64,000 bases of DNA from an uncultured Candidatus Melainabacteria bacterium (GTDB taxonomy: Bacteria; Cyanobacteriota; Vampirovibrionia; Gastranaerophilales; Gastranaerophilaceae). The notes below the pieces were generated by a model. That model searched no databases. It saw only the letters and a list, made by a program, of their open reading frames with translations, and was not told where the DNA came from. The stretch lies in NCBI GenBank assembly GCA_934718085.1, contig CAKUZL010000005.1, forward strand, positions 50,784 through 114,783, in the 5' to 3' direction. Below are positions 17,589-27,296 of this stretch, in pieces (position 1 is the stretch's first letter; each line of letters begins with the position of its first letter). The position numbers and the translations under genes are program-made.

Positions 17589-17617
17589 ATTATGCACTGA
17601 AATTAAAAAAATGTCAA
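17589..17617 (-). promoter_or_regulatory. Sigma-70-type promoter for the 99-residue gene
   Basis: On the minus strand TTGACA, a 17-base spacer and CATAAT. This is the best -35 box on this side of the window. Confidence 0.7.
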
Positions 17618-18182
17618 TAGTATGATTAAGAAATGTTAAGTATGTTTTTTGAAAGTCAATAATAGCTTGATTTTTTCTTTTGTGTATTCGTTACACTTTT
17701 TTAACGCGGGTGTTTTTCCATGCTCTCTCGGCGAAAATTAGAGTGTTTGTGAATCCGGCTTTTACGTTTTTTGAAATATTGTTTGAAAATCCCTTGTAAA
17801 ATCGAGATTTCGATGAATATAAGTGCGAGTCCGAGCATGTTTCGAAAATTTTGATAAACGCTTAAAACTCAAATGTTGCAAGCTCTCGGGCGGTTTGTCG
17901 GTTCTTTGTTCCTCCGCAAAAAATAACTTGTATTGTCAGGTTTTTGAACATATTCTCGCGCAAATGACGAAAACCTCCTTATTGCAACGTTTTGCCATCT
18001 TTTTTAATCTGATGTTGCGTTTAATGTATATAATTATATGTCAAAAAAATTGAAAATATTTTTGTCGGATTGAATTTGGAAATCGCAAAACCTCGTGTTA
18101 TCGACGTTTTTCGCGATTTAACCGATGCCCGAAAAAATTTGTGTTTCGAACTTATGTTTGTATTAAAATAACCTCGGAAGGT
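17618..18182. other. 565-base intergenic region without a convincing gene
   Basis: A/T-rich DNA between two divergent transcripts. A TATAAT-like word lies near 18010-18040, and a minus-strand AAGGAGGT near 17970 has no usable frame after it. A 76-codon plus-strand frame at 17823-18053 has no ribosome-binding site and an odd composition. Confidence 0.5.
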
Positions 18183-19781
18183 ATGAAAACCGTGAATTTA
18201 AGAAAATTTTTAATATTCGGGCTTATTTTGGCGACAACGTTAATGCCCGCATTTGCATACGACAGCGAAAAAACGGTTCGCGTAGGAATCAGCGACGCAA
18301 ATTTTTCGAAGTATCTTTATCCCGAAATCAGGCTGTATTCGACGGGTTTGCTGACCGTGTCCGACGGAAATTCCGTTTTGGCGAAAGATGTCGATTCCGT
18401 AAGAATTACCCTGAAAAACGGGCAATACAAAGTGTTTACGCCGTCAGGCAATGCGAAGATTTCTTGTGCCGGAACCTTGAAAATCACGAATAACGGACTT
18501 CTCGGGGTGTATTCCCTGAAGCGTGCGGGTGTAAAAGCGCAATATCGCGGTGATTTTGAGCTCGTAAAACACGAAAATACCGATACGTTCGCTCTTGTAA
18601 ATGTTTTGAGCCTGAAAGATTATCTGAAGGGTGTTGTTCCGAACGAAATGCCCGTAAGCTTCGGTTTGGAGGCGTTAAAGGCGCAATGTACCGCGGCACG
18701 AAACTACGCGCTTCGTCCGAGAGTCACTTATTACAAGGAATTTGATGTTTGCGACTCCGTGGCATGCCAGGTTTATTTCGGGGCAAATACGGAGAAAAAG
18801 CTTGCAAACAGGGCGGTTGAGGAAACCGACGGACTTGTAACATTGTACGACGGACACTTAATCCTCGCGCTTTACAGTTCGACCTCCGGCGGGTACACGG
18901 AAAATTACGAAAACGCGTTCCCGATAAAACCGTCTGACTCGAAACACCCGTACTTAAAGGCTGTTCCCGACAAAGCGGGGCTCCCGTCGTTGTCTTCCGA
19001 AAAAGCCGCCGCGGATTTTTACAAAAGCCGTCCCGACTCGTTCGAAAATAATTCGCCCTTGTACCGTTGGACGCGAAGCTGGACGTACGACGAATTCGTG
19101 AGCATGCTCAACAAAACCATGCTCGAACAAGCCTCGATGATAAAACCGAAATTTACGAAAGACGATAAATTTACAAAGCTTAAAGAATTGAAAATTCTTC
19201 AACGCGGTCACTCCGGAAAAATCGTCGAAATTAGACTTATTACCGACAACGGAACGTTCGACGTCGGTAAAGAGCTTGTCATAAGAAGGGTTTTCAAGAA
19301 AAACAACGCGGCGTTGCCTTCGGGAAATTTTGTAACGGAAATGAGTAAAAATGACGAAACCGGCGAAATTACGATTACTTTTGTCGGCGGCGGGTTCGGT
19401 CACGGAGTCGGAATGAGCCAGTACGGAGCGGGCGGAATGGCGTCTCGCGGCTATACTTTCGACCAAATTTTGAAGCATTATTATACAGACGTCACAATCG
19501 GCACAATGCCCGTAACCCTTACGTATTCAAACCCTAAAGTAGTTCAGACGTATTATTCTCCGGGCAAAAAGGCGAAAATCGTGATTGACGAAAATCACGG
19601 CGTCGGACAAATCGTAATTCGCGTCAACGGGCGCGAGGTCGAAAAAGAGTTCGGATTTTTCAACAGAAAGCAAGTTGCGGACGTTTCGGAATTTGTGAAA
19701 CCGGGGGAAAACACGATAGAGTACGTTTTGCCGGAAGGCAACGCAAAAAATTCGAAAATTGTATTGAGAGCGGAGATTTGA
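18183..19781 (+). CDS. SpoIID/LytB-domain exported peptidoglycan enzyme
   Basis: 532 residues with a signal peptide ending near residue 25 (PAFA|YD). The SpoIID domain carries GVVPNEMPVSFGLEALKAQ, whose Glu corresponds to the catalytic residue of SpoIID lytic transglycosylases, and GHGVGMSQYGAGGMASRGY. SpoIID cuts glycan strands stripped of stem peptides. Here there is no sporulation gene set, so a role in wall remodelling or division is more likely. An additional C-terminal domain (about 420-532) looks beta-rich. GGAAGGT precedes the chosen ATG; an earlier ATG lacks such a site. First gene of the operon with murJ, tsaC and recG. Confidence 0.88.
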   Translation: MKTVNLRKFLIFGLILATTLMPAFAYDSEKTVRVGISDANFSKYLYPEIRLYSTGLLTVSDGNSVLAKDVDSVRITLKNGQYKVFTPSGNAKISCAGTLKITNNGLLGVYSLKRAGVKAQYRGDFELVKHENTDTFALVNVLSLKDYLKGVVPNEMPVSFGLEALKAQCTAARNYALRPRVTYYKEFDVCDSVACQVYFGANTEKKLANRAVEETDGLVTLYDGHLILALYSSTSGGYTENYENAFPIKPSDSKHPYLKAVPDKAGLPSLSSEKAAADFYKSRPDSFENNSPLYRWTRSWTYDEFVSMLNKTMLEQASMIKPKFTKDDKFTKLKELKILQRGHSGKIVEIRLITDNGTFDVGKELVIRRVFKKNNAALPSGNFVTEMSKNDETGEITITFVGGGFGHGVGMSQYGAGGMASRGYTFDQILKHYYTDVTIGTMPVTLTYSNPKVVQTYYSPGKKAKIVIDENHGVGQIVIRVNGREVEKEFGFFNRKQVADVSEFVKPGENTIEYVLPEGNAKNSKIVLRAEI

Positions 19782-19785
19782 GTCG

Positions 19786-21354
19786 GTGGGGAAGACAAAA
19801 TCGCTGTTTGACGCAGCAAAACTGATAGCATTGGTGACGATAGTTTCGAAATTCGCGGGGTTTTTGCGCGATGTCGTGATTGCGGGGGCGTACGGTGCGG
19901 GAATTGTTTCGGACGCTTATTTTTACGCGTATCAAATTCCGGCGCTTGCGATAATTATTCTCGGTGGGGTCGGAGGACCCTTTCACAGTGCGGTTATTGC
20001 GGTTTTTGCAAAAATGATTCCCCAAAATGCGGAGCATGCCGACGAGCGGCTGAACAAGCTTTATTCGTCGTTTTTGACGGGAACGATTGTGATTTTCGGA
20101 TTGTTGTCTTTGGCGGTTTTTGTTTTTGCCGAACCGATAATAAAATTCATAATTTCGGAGGGGTCTCCCGCCCTGATTTCGCTTTCGACGACGCAGTTGC
20201 GGATAATGTCGCCGATAATTTTGGTCGGCGGAATAATAGGGGTGTATTACGGCATTTTGGTTACGTTTCGGGAATTTTTGCTTCCGAATTTGTCGCCGAT
20301 AATTATGAGCACTGTCATAATCGCGGGAATTCTGATTGCCCGAAACGACCCTAACGGTTACGTTTTGGCGATTGCAACCACACTCGGGGCGTTTGCTCAG
20401 TTCGGAGTTCAGTTCCCGAAAGTCAGAAAGCTCGGTTTCAGGCTAAAACCGTCGTTTCATTTTAAAAATAACCCCGAATTGCGCAATTTGTGGGAACTTT
20501 TGTTTCCTGCTGTGCTAAGTTCGACGGTCGGTCAAATTTACGTTTATGCGGACATGTTTTTTGCTTCGGGGCTGCAAGAGGGCGCGTGGTCGGCAATCGG
20601 CTATGCAAACAGGATTTTTCAGTTTCCCGTCGGAATTTTGATGACGGCGTTTTTGGTGCCGTTATTTCCTTTGTTTTCGCGACTTGTTGGCGAAAAAAAT
20701 TACGACGACGTAAGGTTTTATTTTAATAAAGGCGTCGGAATGCTTAATTTGATTGCGTTTCCGATTTTAATAGCGATAATTTTGCTTGCACACGACGGAG
20801 TTTATTTGCTTTTTCAGCGCGGAAATTTCGAAAACGACGCGACGGTGATGGTCGCTACCGCTCTGACGTTTCTCGGATTTGGTATAATTCCCTATGTTTT
20901 CAGAGATTCCGTGACCAGAATTTATTACGCGTTTAACGATTCGAAAACGCCTTTTTTGGTCGCGCTTTTTTCGATAACAATAAAAGTTCTTTTGAATTTT
21001 ATATTGGTAAAACCCTTCGGAATAGGAGGGATTACGCTTTCTACAACGTTGGTGACTCTCGTGAACGCGATTTTGCTCGGGGTTTTGTTGCGTAAAAAGA
21101 TTGATTTAAAATACGGATTTTACCTGAAAAACATCGGCAAGCAAATAATCGCGTCTTGCGGGACTTTAGCGGTTTGCATGTTGGTGTACAAATTTTTGCC
21201 GACCGACTTAAATTGGATAATGACGGCAGTCAAAACCGCTTTCATGATGATTTTGTGCTTCGGATTTTACGTAGTGTTTGCAATGTTTTTCAGGGTTGAA
21301 TACATAAAAGAAACGGGGTTGAGGCTTTATGAAACAATCGTGCGTAAACGTTGA
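19786..21354 (+). CDS. murJ: Lipid II flippase MurJ
   Basis: A 522-residue MOP-superfamily transporter with about 14 hydrophobic segments. MurJ moves lipid II across the inner membrane for peptidoglycan synthesis. Family features include VSKFAGFLRDVVIAGAYGAG near the N-terminus and FRDSVTRIYYAFNDSKTP in the second half. The start is a GTG, 4 bases after the spoIID-like stop, and the gene overlaps tsaC by 26 bases. The neighbouring SpoIID-like enzyme fits a shared wall-building role. Confidence 0.92.
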   Translation: MGKTKSLFDAAKLIALVTIVSKFAGFLRDVVIAGAYGAGIVSDAYFYAYQIPALAIIILGGVGGPFHSAVIAVFAKMIPQNAEHADERLNKLYSSFLTGTIVIFGLLSLAVFVFAEPIIKFIISEGSPALISLSTTQLRIMSPIILVGGIIGVYYGILVTFREFLLPNLSPIIMSTVIIAGILIARNDPNGYVLAIATTLGAFAQFGVQFPKVRKLGFRLKPSFHFKNNPELRNLWELLFPAVLSSTVGQIYVYADMFFASGLQEGAWSAIGYANRIFQFPVGILMTAFLVPLFPLFSRLVGEKNYDDVRFYFNKGVGMLNLIAFPILIAIILLAHDGVYLLFQRGNFENDATVMVATALTFLGFGIIPYVFRDSVTRIYYAFNDSKTPFLVALFSITIKVLLNFILVKPFGIGGITLSTTLVTLVNAILLGVLLRKKIDLKYGFYLKNIGKQIIASCGTLAVCMLVYKFLPTDLNWIMTAVKTAFMMILCFGFYVVFAMFFRVEYIKETGLRLYETIVRKR

Positions 21355-21925
21355 AGAATTGGGAAAAAAACTTGAAAACGGCGAAATCGTGGTCTATCCG
21401 ACCGATACCGTGTGGGGGCTCGGGTGTTTGCCGGGTAACGAGGCTGCGGTCGATAAAATTTACGAAATCAAAGGGCGCGACAGGTCAAAACCTTTGATTT
21501 TGATGTCCGACGACATCGCGAATCTTTTGCCTTATGTCTCGGAACTTCCCGAGAAGGCGATAAAGCTTATATATAAGCATTTCCCGGGGGCTTTGACGAT
21601 TGTCGTAAAAAAATCGGATTTGACTCCGGATTTTGTTACGTCGGGTAAAAACACCGTAGGAATAAGGGTTCCCGCCAACAAAACTTTTTCGGAGTTGTGC
21701 AAAAAAATTCCGGGGCATGTTCTTGCGACGACGAGCGCAAATTTTTCGGGTGATAATCCCGTAAAAAACTACGAAGAGGCGTTTTTCACGTTTTCGGGCG
21801 ATACCGAACTGATTTTTGAAGACGAGGGTGAAAAGCCCAAAGGAGTTGCTTCTACGGTGGTCGGCGTGATTGACGATACGGTAAAAATATTTCGACAAGG
21901 GTCAATTGAGGTTTCGGAGGGATAA
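21329..21925 (+). CDS. tsaC: Threonylcarbamoyl-AMP synthase
   Basis: A 198-residue YrdC/Sua5-type enzyme making threonylcarbamoyl-AMP from threonine, bicarbonate and ATP, the first step of the t6A37 modification of ANN-decoding tRNAs. Seen are YPTDTVWGLGC, the binding motif KGRDRSKPL and TTSANFSGD. It has the short single-domain form without the Sua5 C-terminal domain. It overlaps murJ upstream and recG downstream (TAATG), so it is coupled to both. Confidence 0.93.
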   Translation: MKQSCVNVEELGKKLENGEIVVYPTDTVWGLGCLPGNEAAVDKIYEIKGRDRSKPLILMSDDIANLLPYVSELPEKAIKLIYKHFPGALTIVVKKSDLTPDFVTSGKNTVGIRVPANKTFSELCKKIPGHVLATTSANFSGDNPVKNYEEAFFTFSGDTELIFEDEGEKPKGVASTVVGVIDDTVKIFRQGSIEVSEG

Positions 21926-24333
21926 TGGCTGAAATCTCCGAGTTTGAACGGATTAAGACCGCCGTGGAGCTGGAAGAACGCTACGGATTCGTCGATTTAA
22001 AAGGGCGCGAGTGTGTTTTTTCGACGTTTATGAAGCGCGAAATCCGCAAAATCGCCAAGGATTCGGACAAAAAACGCAAGTGGAAAAATCTTGAAGAAAA
22101 GTTCGAATTTTATCCTTACGAAAATTACATGCAACGAAAAAAAACCGTTATTTCGTTTGTGAAAACTTTCCGCGCGGAATTTTTCCCGGAAGAGGTGAAA
22201 AAGCGCGAAACTGCTGCAAAACCGAAGTTTGTCGAAAGTATTTACGAAAAAGACGTAACATACGTAAAAGGCGTGGGACCGAAGGTTTCGGCGATATTTA
22301 ACAAGTTGGGGATTTTCACGGTCTACGATTTGTTGACTTATTATCCGAAAAAATATCTTGATTTTTCAACAAGGACGCGGATTTCGGACTTACAGGAAGG
22401 GCAGTGCGCGACGATTTTCGGAACGGTGAAAAGTGTTGCAATGTTCGATACCAAGCGGGGATTGACGGTTTTGAACGTCGGAATTGCCGACGAGAGCGGG
22501 TATTTCGAGCTGACGTTTTTTTACGGGCGCGTGAATAATTTTATGAAACAAAGGTATAAGTCAAGGTTCCCGAAAGGCGCAAAAATAATGGTTTCGGGCA
22601 TTGCGAAGTTCGACAAATTTTCGGGAAATATGACGCTTGATCGTCCGGAGTGCGAGCTTACGGAGTCGGGTGATGCCGACGAGTCGGAAAAATCGTTGCA
22701 TTCGGGGCGGATAGTGCCTGTTTACGGGTTGTGCGAAAATTTGAACGTGAAGGTTTTGAGAAAAGCCGTCAATAATGCGCTGAATGACTTTAAGGACGGG
22801 ATTAAAAGCGTTGTGCCGGAGTACATTCGGGCGAAATACGATATCGAGGAAAAATATGAAGCGTTGAAGCAGATTCATTTCCCGAAAACTTTTGATGATG
22901 CGTCAAAAGCCAAGTTTGCGCTTGTTTTTGAGGAAGTTTTTCTTCTGAAGTTGAGAATGAACGAAGGAAAAATCGGGCAAACGGGCGTGAAATTGGAGAT
23001 AAAGCCCGACGGATACGTTCAAAAATTTATAAAAAATCTGCCTTTTGAGCTGACGGAGGCGCAAAAGAACGCAATTAACGAGATTTTGAACGACGTAAAC
23101 TCCGAAGTGCCGATGAACAGGCTGTTGCAGGGTGACGTCGGGTCGGGAAAGACCGTTGTTGCATGTTGTTTGCTTCTTGCGGCGGCGGAAAACGGCTACC
23201 AGTCCGCAATAATGGCACCCACGGAAATTCTCGCGACTCAACATTACAACAATTTTGTGCCGATGTTGTTGCCGCTCGGGCTCAACGTTGCGTTGTTTAA
23301 GGCTTCGATGCCGCGTAAAGTAAGGGCGGAAGCCGAAAAAAATCTTGCCTCGGGGCAGATAAACATTGCTGTGGGAACGCACGCATTGATAAGCGAAGGC
23401 GTGCAATTCAAGAATTTGGGCGCCGTTATCGTCGACGAGCAGCATCGTTTCGGCGTAAAACAGCGAAATGCCTTGCGTTCGAAGGCGGTTTCGCCGCAAA
23501 TGCTTACAATGAGCGCGACTCCGATTCCCAGAACGCTGGCATTAACGGCTCACGGGGATTTGAAGCTTACCGTAATCGGCGAGCGCCCGCCGGGAAGACG
23601 TCCGATAATTACGAAATTGTTTAAAGGCGCGGGGCGAAAAGACGCATATTCGTTGATAAAAGACGAAATCAAAAAAGGTCACGGGGCGTACATCGTGTTC
23701 CCTCTGATTGAAGAATCCGAGTCAATTTCGGCAAAAGCCGCGACTGTTGAGGCGGAAAAGCTGCAGGCGGGTGAGTTTAAGGACTTTAAGGTCGGTTTGA
23801 TGCACGGAAAAATGAAACCCGACGAAAAAGACCGCGTAATGGACGATTTCAAGAACGGCCGGTACGATATTTTGGTGTCGACGACCGTAATCGAGGTCGG
23901 GGTCGACGTTCCGAAGGCGACCGTCATGATGATTGAAAACGCCGAAAGGTTCGGTTTGTCACAGCTTCACCAGTTGCGCGGACGGGTCGGCAGAAACGAT
24001 TTGCAGTCGTATTGTTTGCTGGCGACGAGTTCGAAATCGGCGGAAACGCTTGCGCGGCTTGAAATTATGACTCAGACCGACAACGGTTTTTTGATTGCCG
24101 AAAAAGACCTTGCAATCAGAGGGCCGGGCGAATTTTTGGGCGTTCGGCAAAGCGGGTTGCCCGAGCTGAATTTGACGGATTTGACAAAAGACGTTGAAAT
24201 CATTGAGCGAGCGACTGCCTGTGCGGACGAGTTTTTAAAAGAACACTCCGTCGACGAATTTCCCGATCTGAAAGAATTTTTGGCGCGAAAAAGGAGTGTT
24301 TTTACGGGCGCGGAGGCGCTCGAAGCGGGCTGA
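21925..24333 (+). CDS. recG: ATP-dependent DNA helicase RecG
   Basis: RecG regresses stalled forks and processes branched DNA. The 802 residues exceed the usual ~690 by an N-terminal extension of about 100 residues, as I recall from cyanobacterial RecG. Then come the wedge/OB domain (about 165-260), Walker A GDVGSGKT, VDEQHRFGVKQR (DExH box), SATPIPRTLALT and the C-terminal motif VI QLRGRVGRND. Its ATG overlaps the tsaC stop by one base; last gene of the operon. Confidence 0.95.
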   Translation: MAEISEFERIKTAVELEERYGFVDLKGRECVFSTFMKREIRKIAKDSDKKRKWKNLEEKFEFYPYENYMQRKKTVISFVKTFRAEFFPEEVKKRETAAKPKFVESIYEKDVTYVKGVGPKVSAIFNKLGIFTVYDLLTYYPKKYLDFSTRTRISDLQEGQCATIFGTVKSVAMFDTKRGLTVLNVGIADESGYFELTFFYGRVNNFMKQRYKSRFPKGAKIMVSGIAKFDKFSGNMTLDRPECELTESGDADESEKSLHSGRIVPVYGLCENLNVKVLRKAVNNALNDFKDGIKSVVPEYIRAKYDIEEKYEALKQIHFPKTFDDASKAKFALVFEEVFLLKLRMNEGKIGQTGVKLEIKPDGYVQKFIKNLPFELTEAQKNAINEILNDVNSEVPMNRLLQGDVGSGKTVVACCLLLAAAENGYQSAIMAPTEILATQHYNNFVPMLLPLGLNVALFKASMPRKVRAEAEKNLASGQINIAVGTHALISEGVQFKNLGAVIVDEQHRFGVKQRNALRSKAVSPQMLTMSATPIPRTLALTAHGDLKLTVIGERPPGRRPIITKLFKGAGRKDAYSLIKDEIKKGHGAYIVFPLIEESESISAKAATVEAEKLQAGEFKDFKVGLMHGKMKPDEKDRVMDDFKNGRYDILVSTTVIEVGVDVPKATVMMIENAERFGLSQLHQLRGRVGRNDLQSYCLLATSSKSAETLARLEIMTQTDNGFLIAEKDLAIRGPGEFLGVRQSGLPELNLTDLTKDVEIIERATACADEFLKEHSVDEFPDLKEFLARKRSVFTGAEALEAG

Positions 24334-24595
24334 AATTCGTCGTGACGGCAGGTTTGACCTTGAAATGTCGGGTTTCGGTTGATACGGTGCGGCGTCGCGG
24401 TACGGGATTGCGGATTTCCGAGGTTCAATGCGTGTTGCGTCGAGGGTTGACTTTACCCGTCGGAAATCGGTGTAAACGCTTCAAAACAGGCGTTTTGTAG
24501 AGCCGTTCCGCTCGGCTCGACGATAAATTTGATTGTGTCGGTTAAAACGCTTGTTTTATATGCTTTTTGCGGTTTGCCCCGGCAACCTCCGGCGT
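24334..24595. other. Intergenic region between convergent genes
   Basis: Two small inverted repeats (AAACGC/GCGTTT near 24475-24500 and GAGCC/GGCTC near 24500-24520) are the only structures. No T-tract marks a clear terminator. Confidence 0.35.
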
Positions 24596-25000
24596 TTATT
24601 TTAAAAGTCCCAAGCTTTCAAACTTGAGTTTTAAAAGCTGTTCGTCGCGTATTAACGAGCTTTTTCGGATGAATTCGACCCCGTTGTCGTCGGCGATTTT
24701 TTCGATGTTGTACATTGCCGAAATTATTATGATTTTTGTGTTTTTAAACGACGGAAAGGTTTTAATTTGCTCGACAAGCCACTCTCCCGCGGTTTTCGGA
24801 GAATACGCATCTTCCATTTGAAGGTCGGTCAAAATCAAATCAAACGGGTCGTCGGCGTGCTTCAACAGCTCGTCGTAAGCCTTTGCGGCACAATTTACAA
24901 AAACCGTTTCCGGTTGAGTTTTCCCCTCAAAAATTTTTTCGATGATGTCCGCGTGAAAAGCGAGCCAACCGTAATCGTCGTCGGTGATAAGAATTTTCAT
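24596..25000 (-). CDS. Stand-alone response-regulator receiver
   Basis: A 134-residue CheY-like receiver with no output domain. The acidic pocket is ITDDDYG, the phosphoacceptor Asp lies in DLILTDLQME, the switch Ser is in IIIISAMY, and the conserved Lys is in FIRKSS. It probably signals by protein contact. Its ATG overlaps the stop of the thioesterase upstream by 4 bases (ATGA). No kinase is adjacent; the nearest is at 44.9 kb. Its partner is unknown. Confidence 0.88.
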   Translation of the reverse strand: MKILITDDDYGWLAFHADIIEKIFEGKTQPETVFVNCAAKAYDELLKHADDPFDLILTDLQMEDAYSPKTAGEWLVEQIKTFPSFKNTKIIIISAMYNIEKIADDNGVEFIRKSSLIRDEQLLKLKFESLGLLK

Positions 25001-25785
25001 TTTTGCCTCCCGGGGATGTTTAAGTCCGAAAAATCGGCTCGTTCGAAGTTCGTTTTTGCCCGCCGGGCGGTTTGTGCCTCGAAAACTTTTTCGCCTGCGG
25101 AGTTTTGCGCGGTCGTGTAAAATCCGTTTTTCGTCGAAAATGTCGTAAATCTGAGTATATCGTGCAAAAACGACTCTTTTATAAATTTAACGCTCATCGA
25201 TGAAAGTTCGGTTTGTGCGATAAATTCTTCGGGGAACGTTTCGAGCATGTGTTTTATGTATGAATTGTTGTTCACGTGCATATTGAAATCGAGGTCGGAA
25301 AGGTGCATTTCGCAAGAAATAGAGCCGATTTGCTCCGAAATGTCGTCGACTTCGATTTTTTTGCGTTCCGAAAAAACTCTTTCGGGATTTTCGGGGAACG
25401 TTTCGGGCAAAACCGAGACGGGAACGGGTCTTCGGGTGTTTATATCGAGGATAAACCAGCATCCGTCGCCTTTTGCAAACCGTCTTTCGCCGCAAAACAT
25501 CTCAAAATCCGTGAAAATCCTTGTTTTTTTGAACTCCGACGCCCAAACTTTGACCGTTATTTCATCTTTCCAATGCGGCATGCCGGTCGGCGCGAATTCG
25601 ATATTCATACCCGCAATCACCCAAACAAGCCCGTTTTTGTCGATGTCGAACGCCGCGATGTTTTTTTCGGTGCAGTATTCCGCAAAGCACTCCTGAAAAA
25701 AGTACGGTATCGAAGACGCTTTCAGGAAGTACTTTTCGTCCATATCTGTCGAACGTATCGAATATTTTGCGCTGAATTTGTTCAC
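24997..25785 (-). CDS. Acyl-ACP thioesterase (FatA/FatB family)
   Basis: 262 residues with the double hot-dog arrangement of acyl-ACP thioesterases, which release free fatty acids from acyl carrier protein. The N-terminal half has SIRSTDMDEKYFLKASSIPY and helix-strand motifs around WVIAGMNIEF. The second half has DLDFNMHVNNNSYIKHMLE, with the catalytic Asp/Asn/His set. The start is uncertain: I chose GTG 25785, 6 bases after a minus-strand TATAAT box, as a leaderless start; a TTG at 25803 would lie upstream of the box. Cotranscribed with the receiver gene. Confidence 0.82.
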   Translation of the reverse strand: MNKFSAKYSIRSTDMDEKYFLKASSIPYFFQECFAEYCTEKNIAAFDIDKNGLVWVIAGMNIEFAPTGMPHWKDEITVKVWASEFKKTRIFTDFEMFCGERRFAKGDGCWFILDINTRRPVPVSVLPETFPENPERVFSERKKIEVDDISEQIGSISCEMHLSDLDFNMHVNNNSYIKHMLETFPEEFIAQTELSSMSVKFIKESFLHDILRFTTFSTKNGFYTTAQNSAGEKVFEAQTARRAKTNFERADFSDLNIPGRQK

Positions 25786-25889
25786 GGAAAAATTATACCG
25801 CAAAAAAATTGTTACCGTTTTTTACATTTTATTGAAAGTGAATTTTTATGGTGGTAGCATGGTCATCAAAAGATAATCAGAGAAAAATT

Positions 25890-27296
25890 ATGTCGGGAAA
25901 GAAGGTTTTATCAACGGTTTTGTGCACGCTGACGTTTTTTGCGGTGACGTGCGCGGGATTTGCGGAAGACGTGAAAAAGGCTCAGGTTCAAAAGGCGGAA
26001 CTCACGTTTTCGGCGGCTTACGAACTTTTGCTCAACAACAATAACGCACTGAAAGCCGCGAGCGAAGAAATTAACGTGAAAAAGTACGAAAAACGTGCCG
26101 CCGCGGGAGAATTTTTCCCTAAAGTCGGCTTGAACTCAACATTTGCGCACCTTAACGACGATATAACCGTTAAAACGCCTCCCGTTTCGATAGGTCCGAT
26201 AACCGCAAACGTTCCCGCAATAGGGCTTCAGGAGAAAAATTTGTGGTTTGCGGGGCTCGGTGCGACGTGGAATATTTTCACGGGCGGAAAAATTTTGGCG
26301 TTGAACTCCGCGGCTCGTGCAAAATTGTACGCTACAAACGAAAAATACCGCGGTTTAACAAATTCTTTAACCGTAGAATTGGTTAAACGCTACTACGGAC
26401 TGCGTTTTGCCGAAGATGTGGTATCTGTCGCAAAACAGGTCGAGCAAACCGCGAAAAAACACCTCGAAGATGCGGAAAAACTTGAACGGGAAGGGCTTAT
26501 CGCAAAATCCGAAAGGTTGCACGCGGAAGTCGCGTACCGTCGGGCTTTGCGCGATTACAACACTTATTTGAAAGACGCCGATATTTGCCGAGAGGCTCTC
26601 GTATCGTTGATAAAAGCCGATGATGTCGATGTTTCCGGCGTGAATACCGTTGCCGTTTCGGGGTTGTTTTTGTACGAAAAAAATCTGCCTACGCTTGAAG
26701 AAATCAAGCAAAAGGCGGTTTCGAACAATCCGAAGCTGAAGCAGCTCGACGCAAAATCGCAAATCGCAAAAGCGGCGTATAGAGCCAAAGCCGCCGATTA
26801 TTCGCCGGTTTTGAGCGTTTTTGCTTACGACGTTTTCGCAAAAGATAATTTGTCCGCGCAGGTTCCGAATTTTGCGGTCGGGGCCTCCGCAAACTGGAAG
26901 GTTTTTGACGGTTTGAGCCGTTACAACAATCTGAAAGCCGCCGACAGCTTCAAAAAACAGGTTAAATTCGAACAAATTGACGCAAAAAACAATATCGAAG
27001 CTCTGGCGACAAAACATTTCAACGAACTCCAAAAGTACCGCGAACAGTACGAAAGCACCGAAAAAGAACTAGAAAGTGCAAACGAGGCTTTGCGGACGGC
27101 GACTTTGTCGTTCAAAGAGGGCATGGGCACTTCTTTGCAGGTTACGGACGCCCGAACCGCGCTTGCGGGAGTAAAAATTCAACGTCTGAAAGCTTTATAC
27201 GATTACGATGTCGCGTTGGCTCAAATTCTTGCCGTTAGCGGAAATGCAAACGAAATTACGGAATATGTAAACAATTCTAAAGAGGAAAGATTATGA
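25890..27296 (+). CDS. TolC-family outer-membrane efflux protein
   Basis: 468 residues: signal peptide (about 1-24, cut after GFA), then two repeated outer-membrane-efflux domains with long helical hairpins (for example ALNSAARAKLYATNEKYRGL and the EGMGTSLQVTDARTAL motif near the end). TolC trimers form the exit duct for multidrug or type I export. First of four genes ending at 30655; hlyD starts inside its stop codon. The first ATG of the frame lacks a ribosome-binding site; MSGKKVLST begins the signal peptide. Confidence 0.9.
   Translation: MSGKKVLSTVLCTLTFFAVTCAGFAEDVKKAQVQKAELTFSAAYELLLNNNNALKAASEEINVKKYEKRAAAGEFFPKVGLNSTFAHLNDDITVKTPPVSIGPITANVPAIGLQEKNLWFAGLGATWNIFTGGKILALNSAARAKLYATNEKYRGLTNSLTVELVKRYYGLRFAEDVVSVAKQVEQTAKKHLEDAEKLEREGLIAKSERLHAEVAYRRALRDYNTYLKDADICREALVSLIKADDVDVSGVNTVAVSGLFLYEKNLPTLEEIKQKAVSNNPKLKQLDAKSQIAKAAYRAKAADYSPVLSVFAYDVFAKDNLSAQVPNFAVGASANWKVFDGLSRYNNLKAADSFKKQVKFEQIDAKNNIEALATKHFNELQKYREQYESTEKELESANEALRTATLSFKEGMGTSLQVTDARTALAGVKIQRLKALYDYDVALAQILAVSGNANEITEYVNNSKEERL

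Noticed and set aside
17960..17990. Minus-strand AAGGAGGT suggesting a gene
   Set aside because: No ATG, GTG or TTG with a usable frame follows at a proper distance.
17823..18053. A 76-codon plus-strand frame before the spoIID-like gene
   Set aside because: No ribosome-binding site and no coding-like composition.
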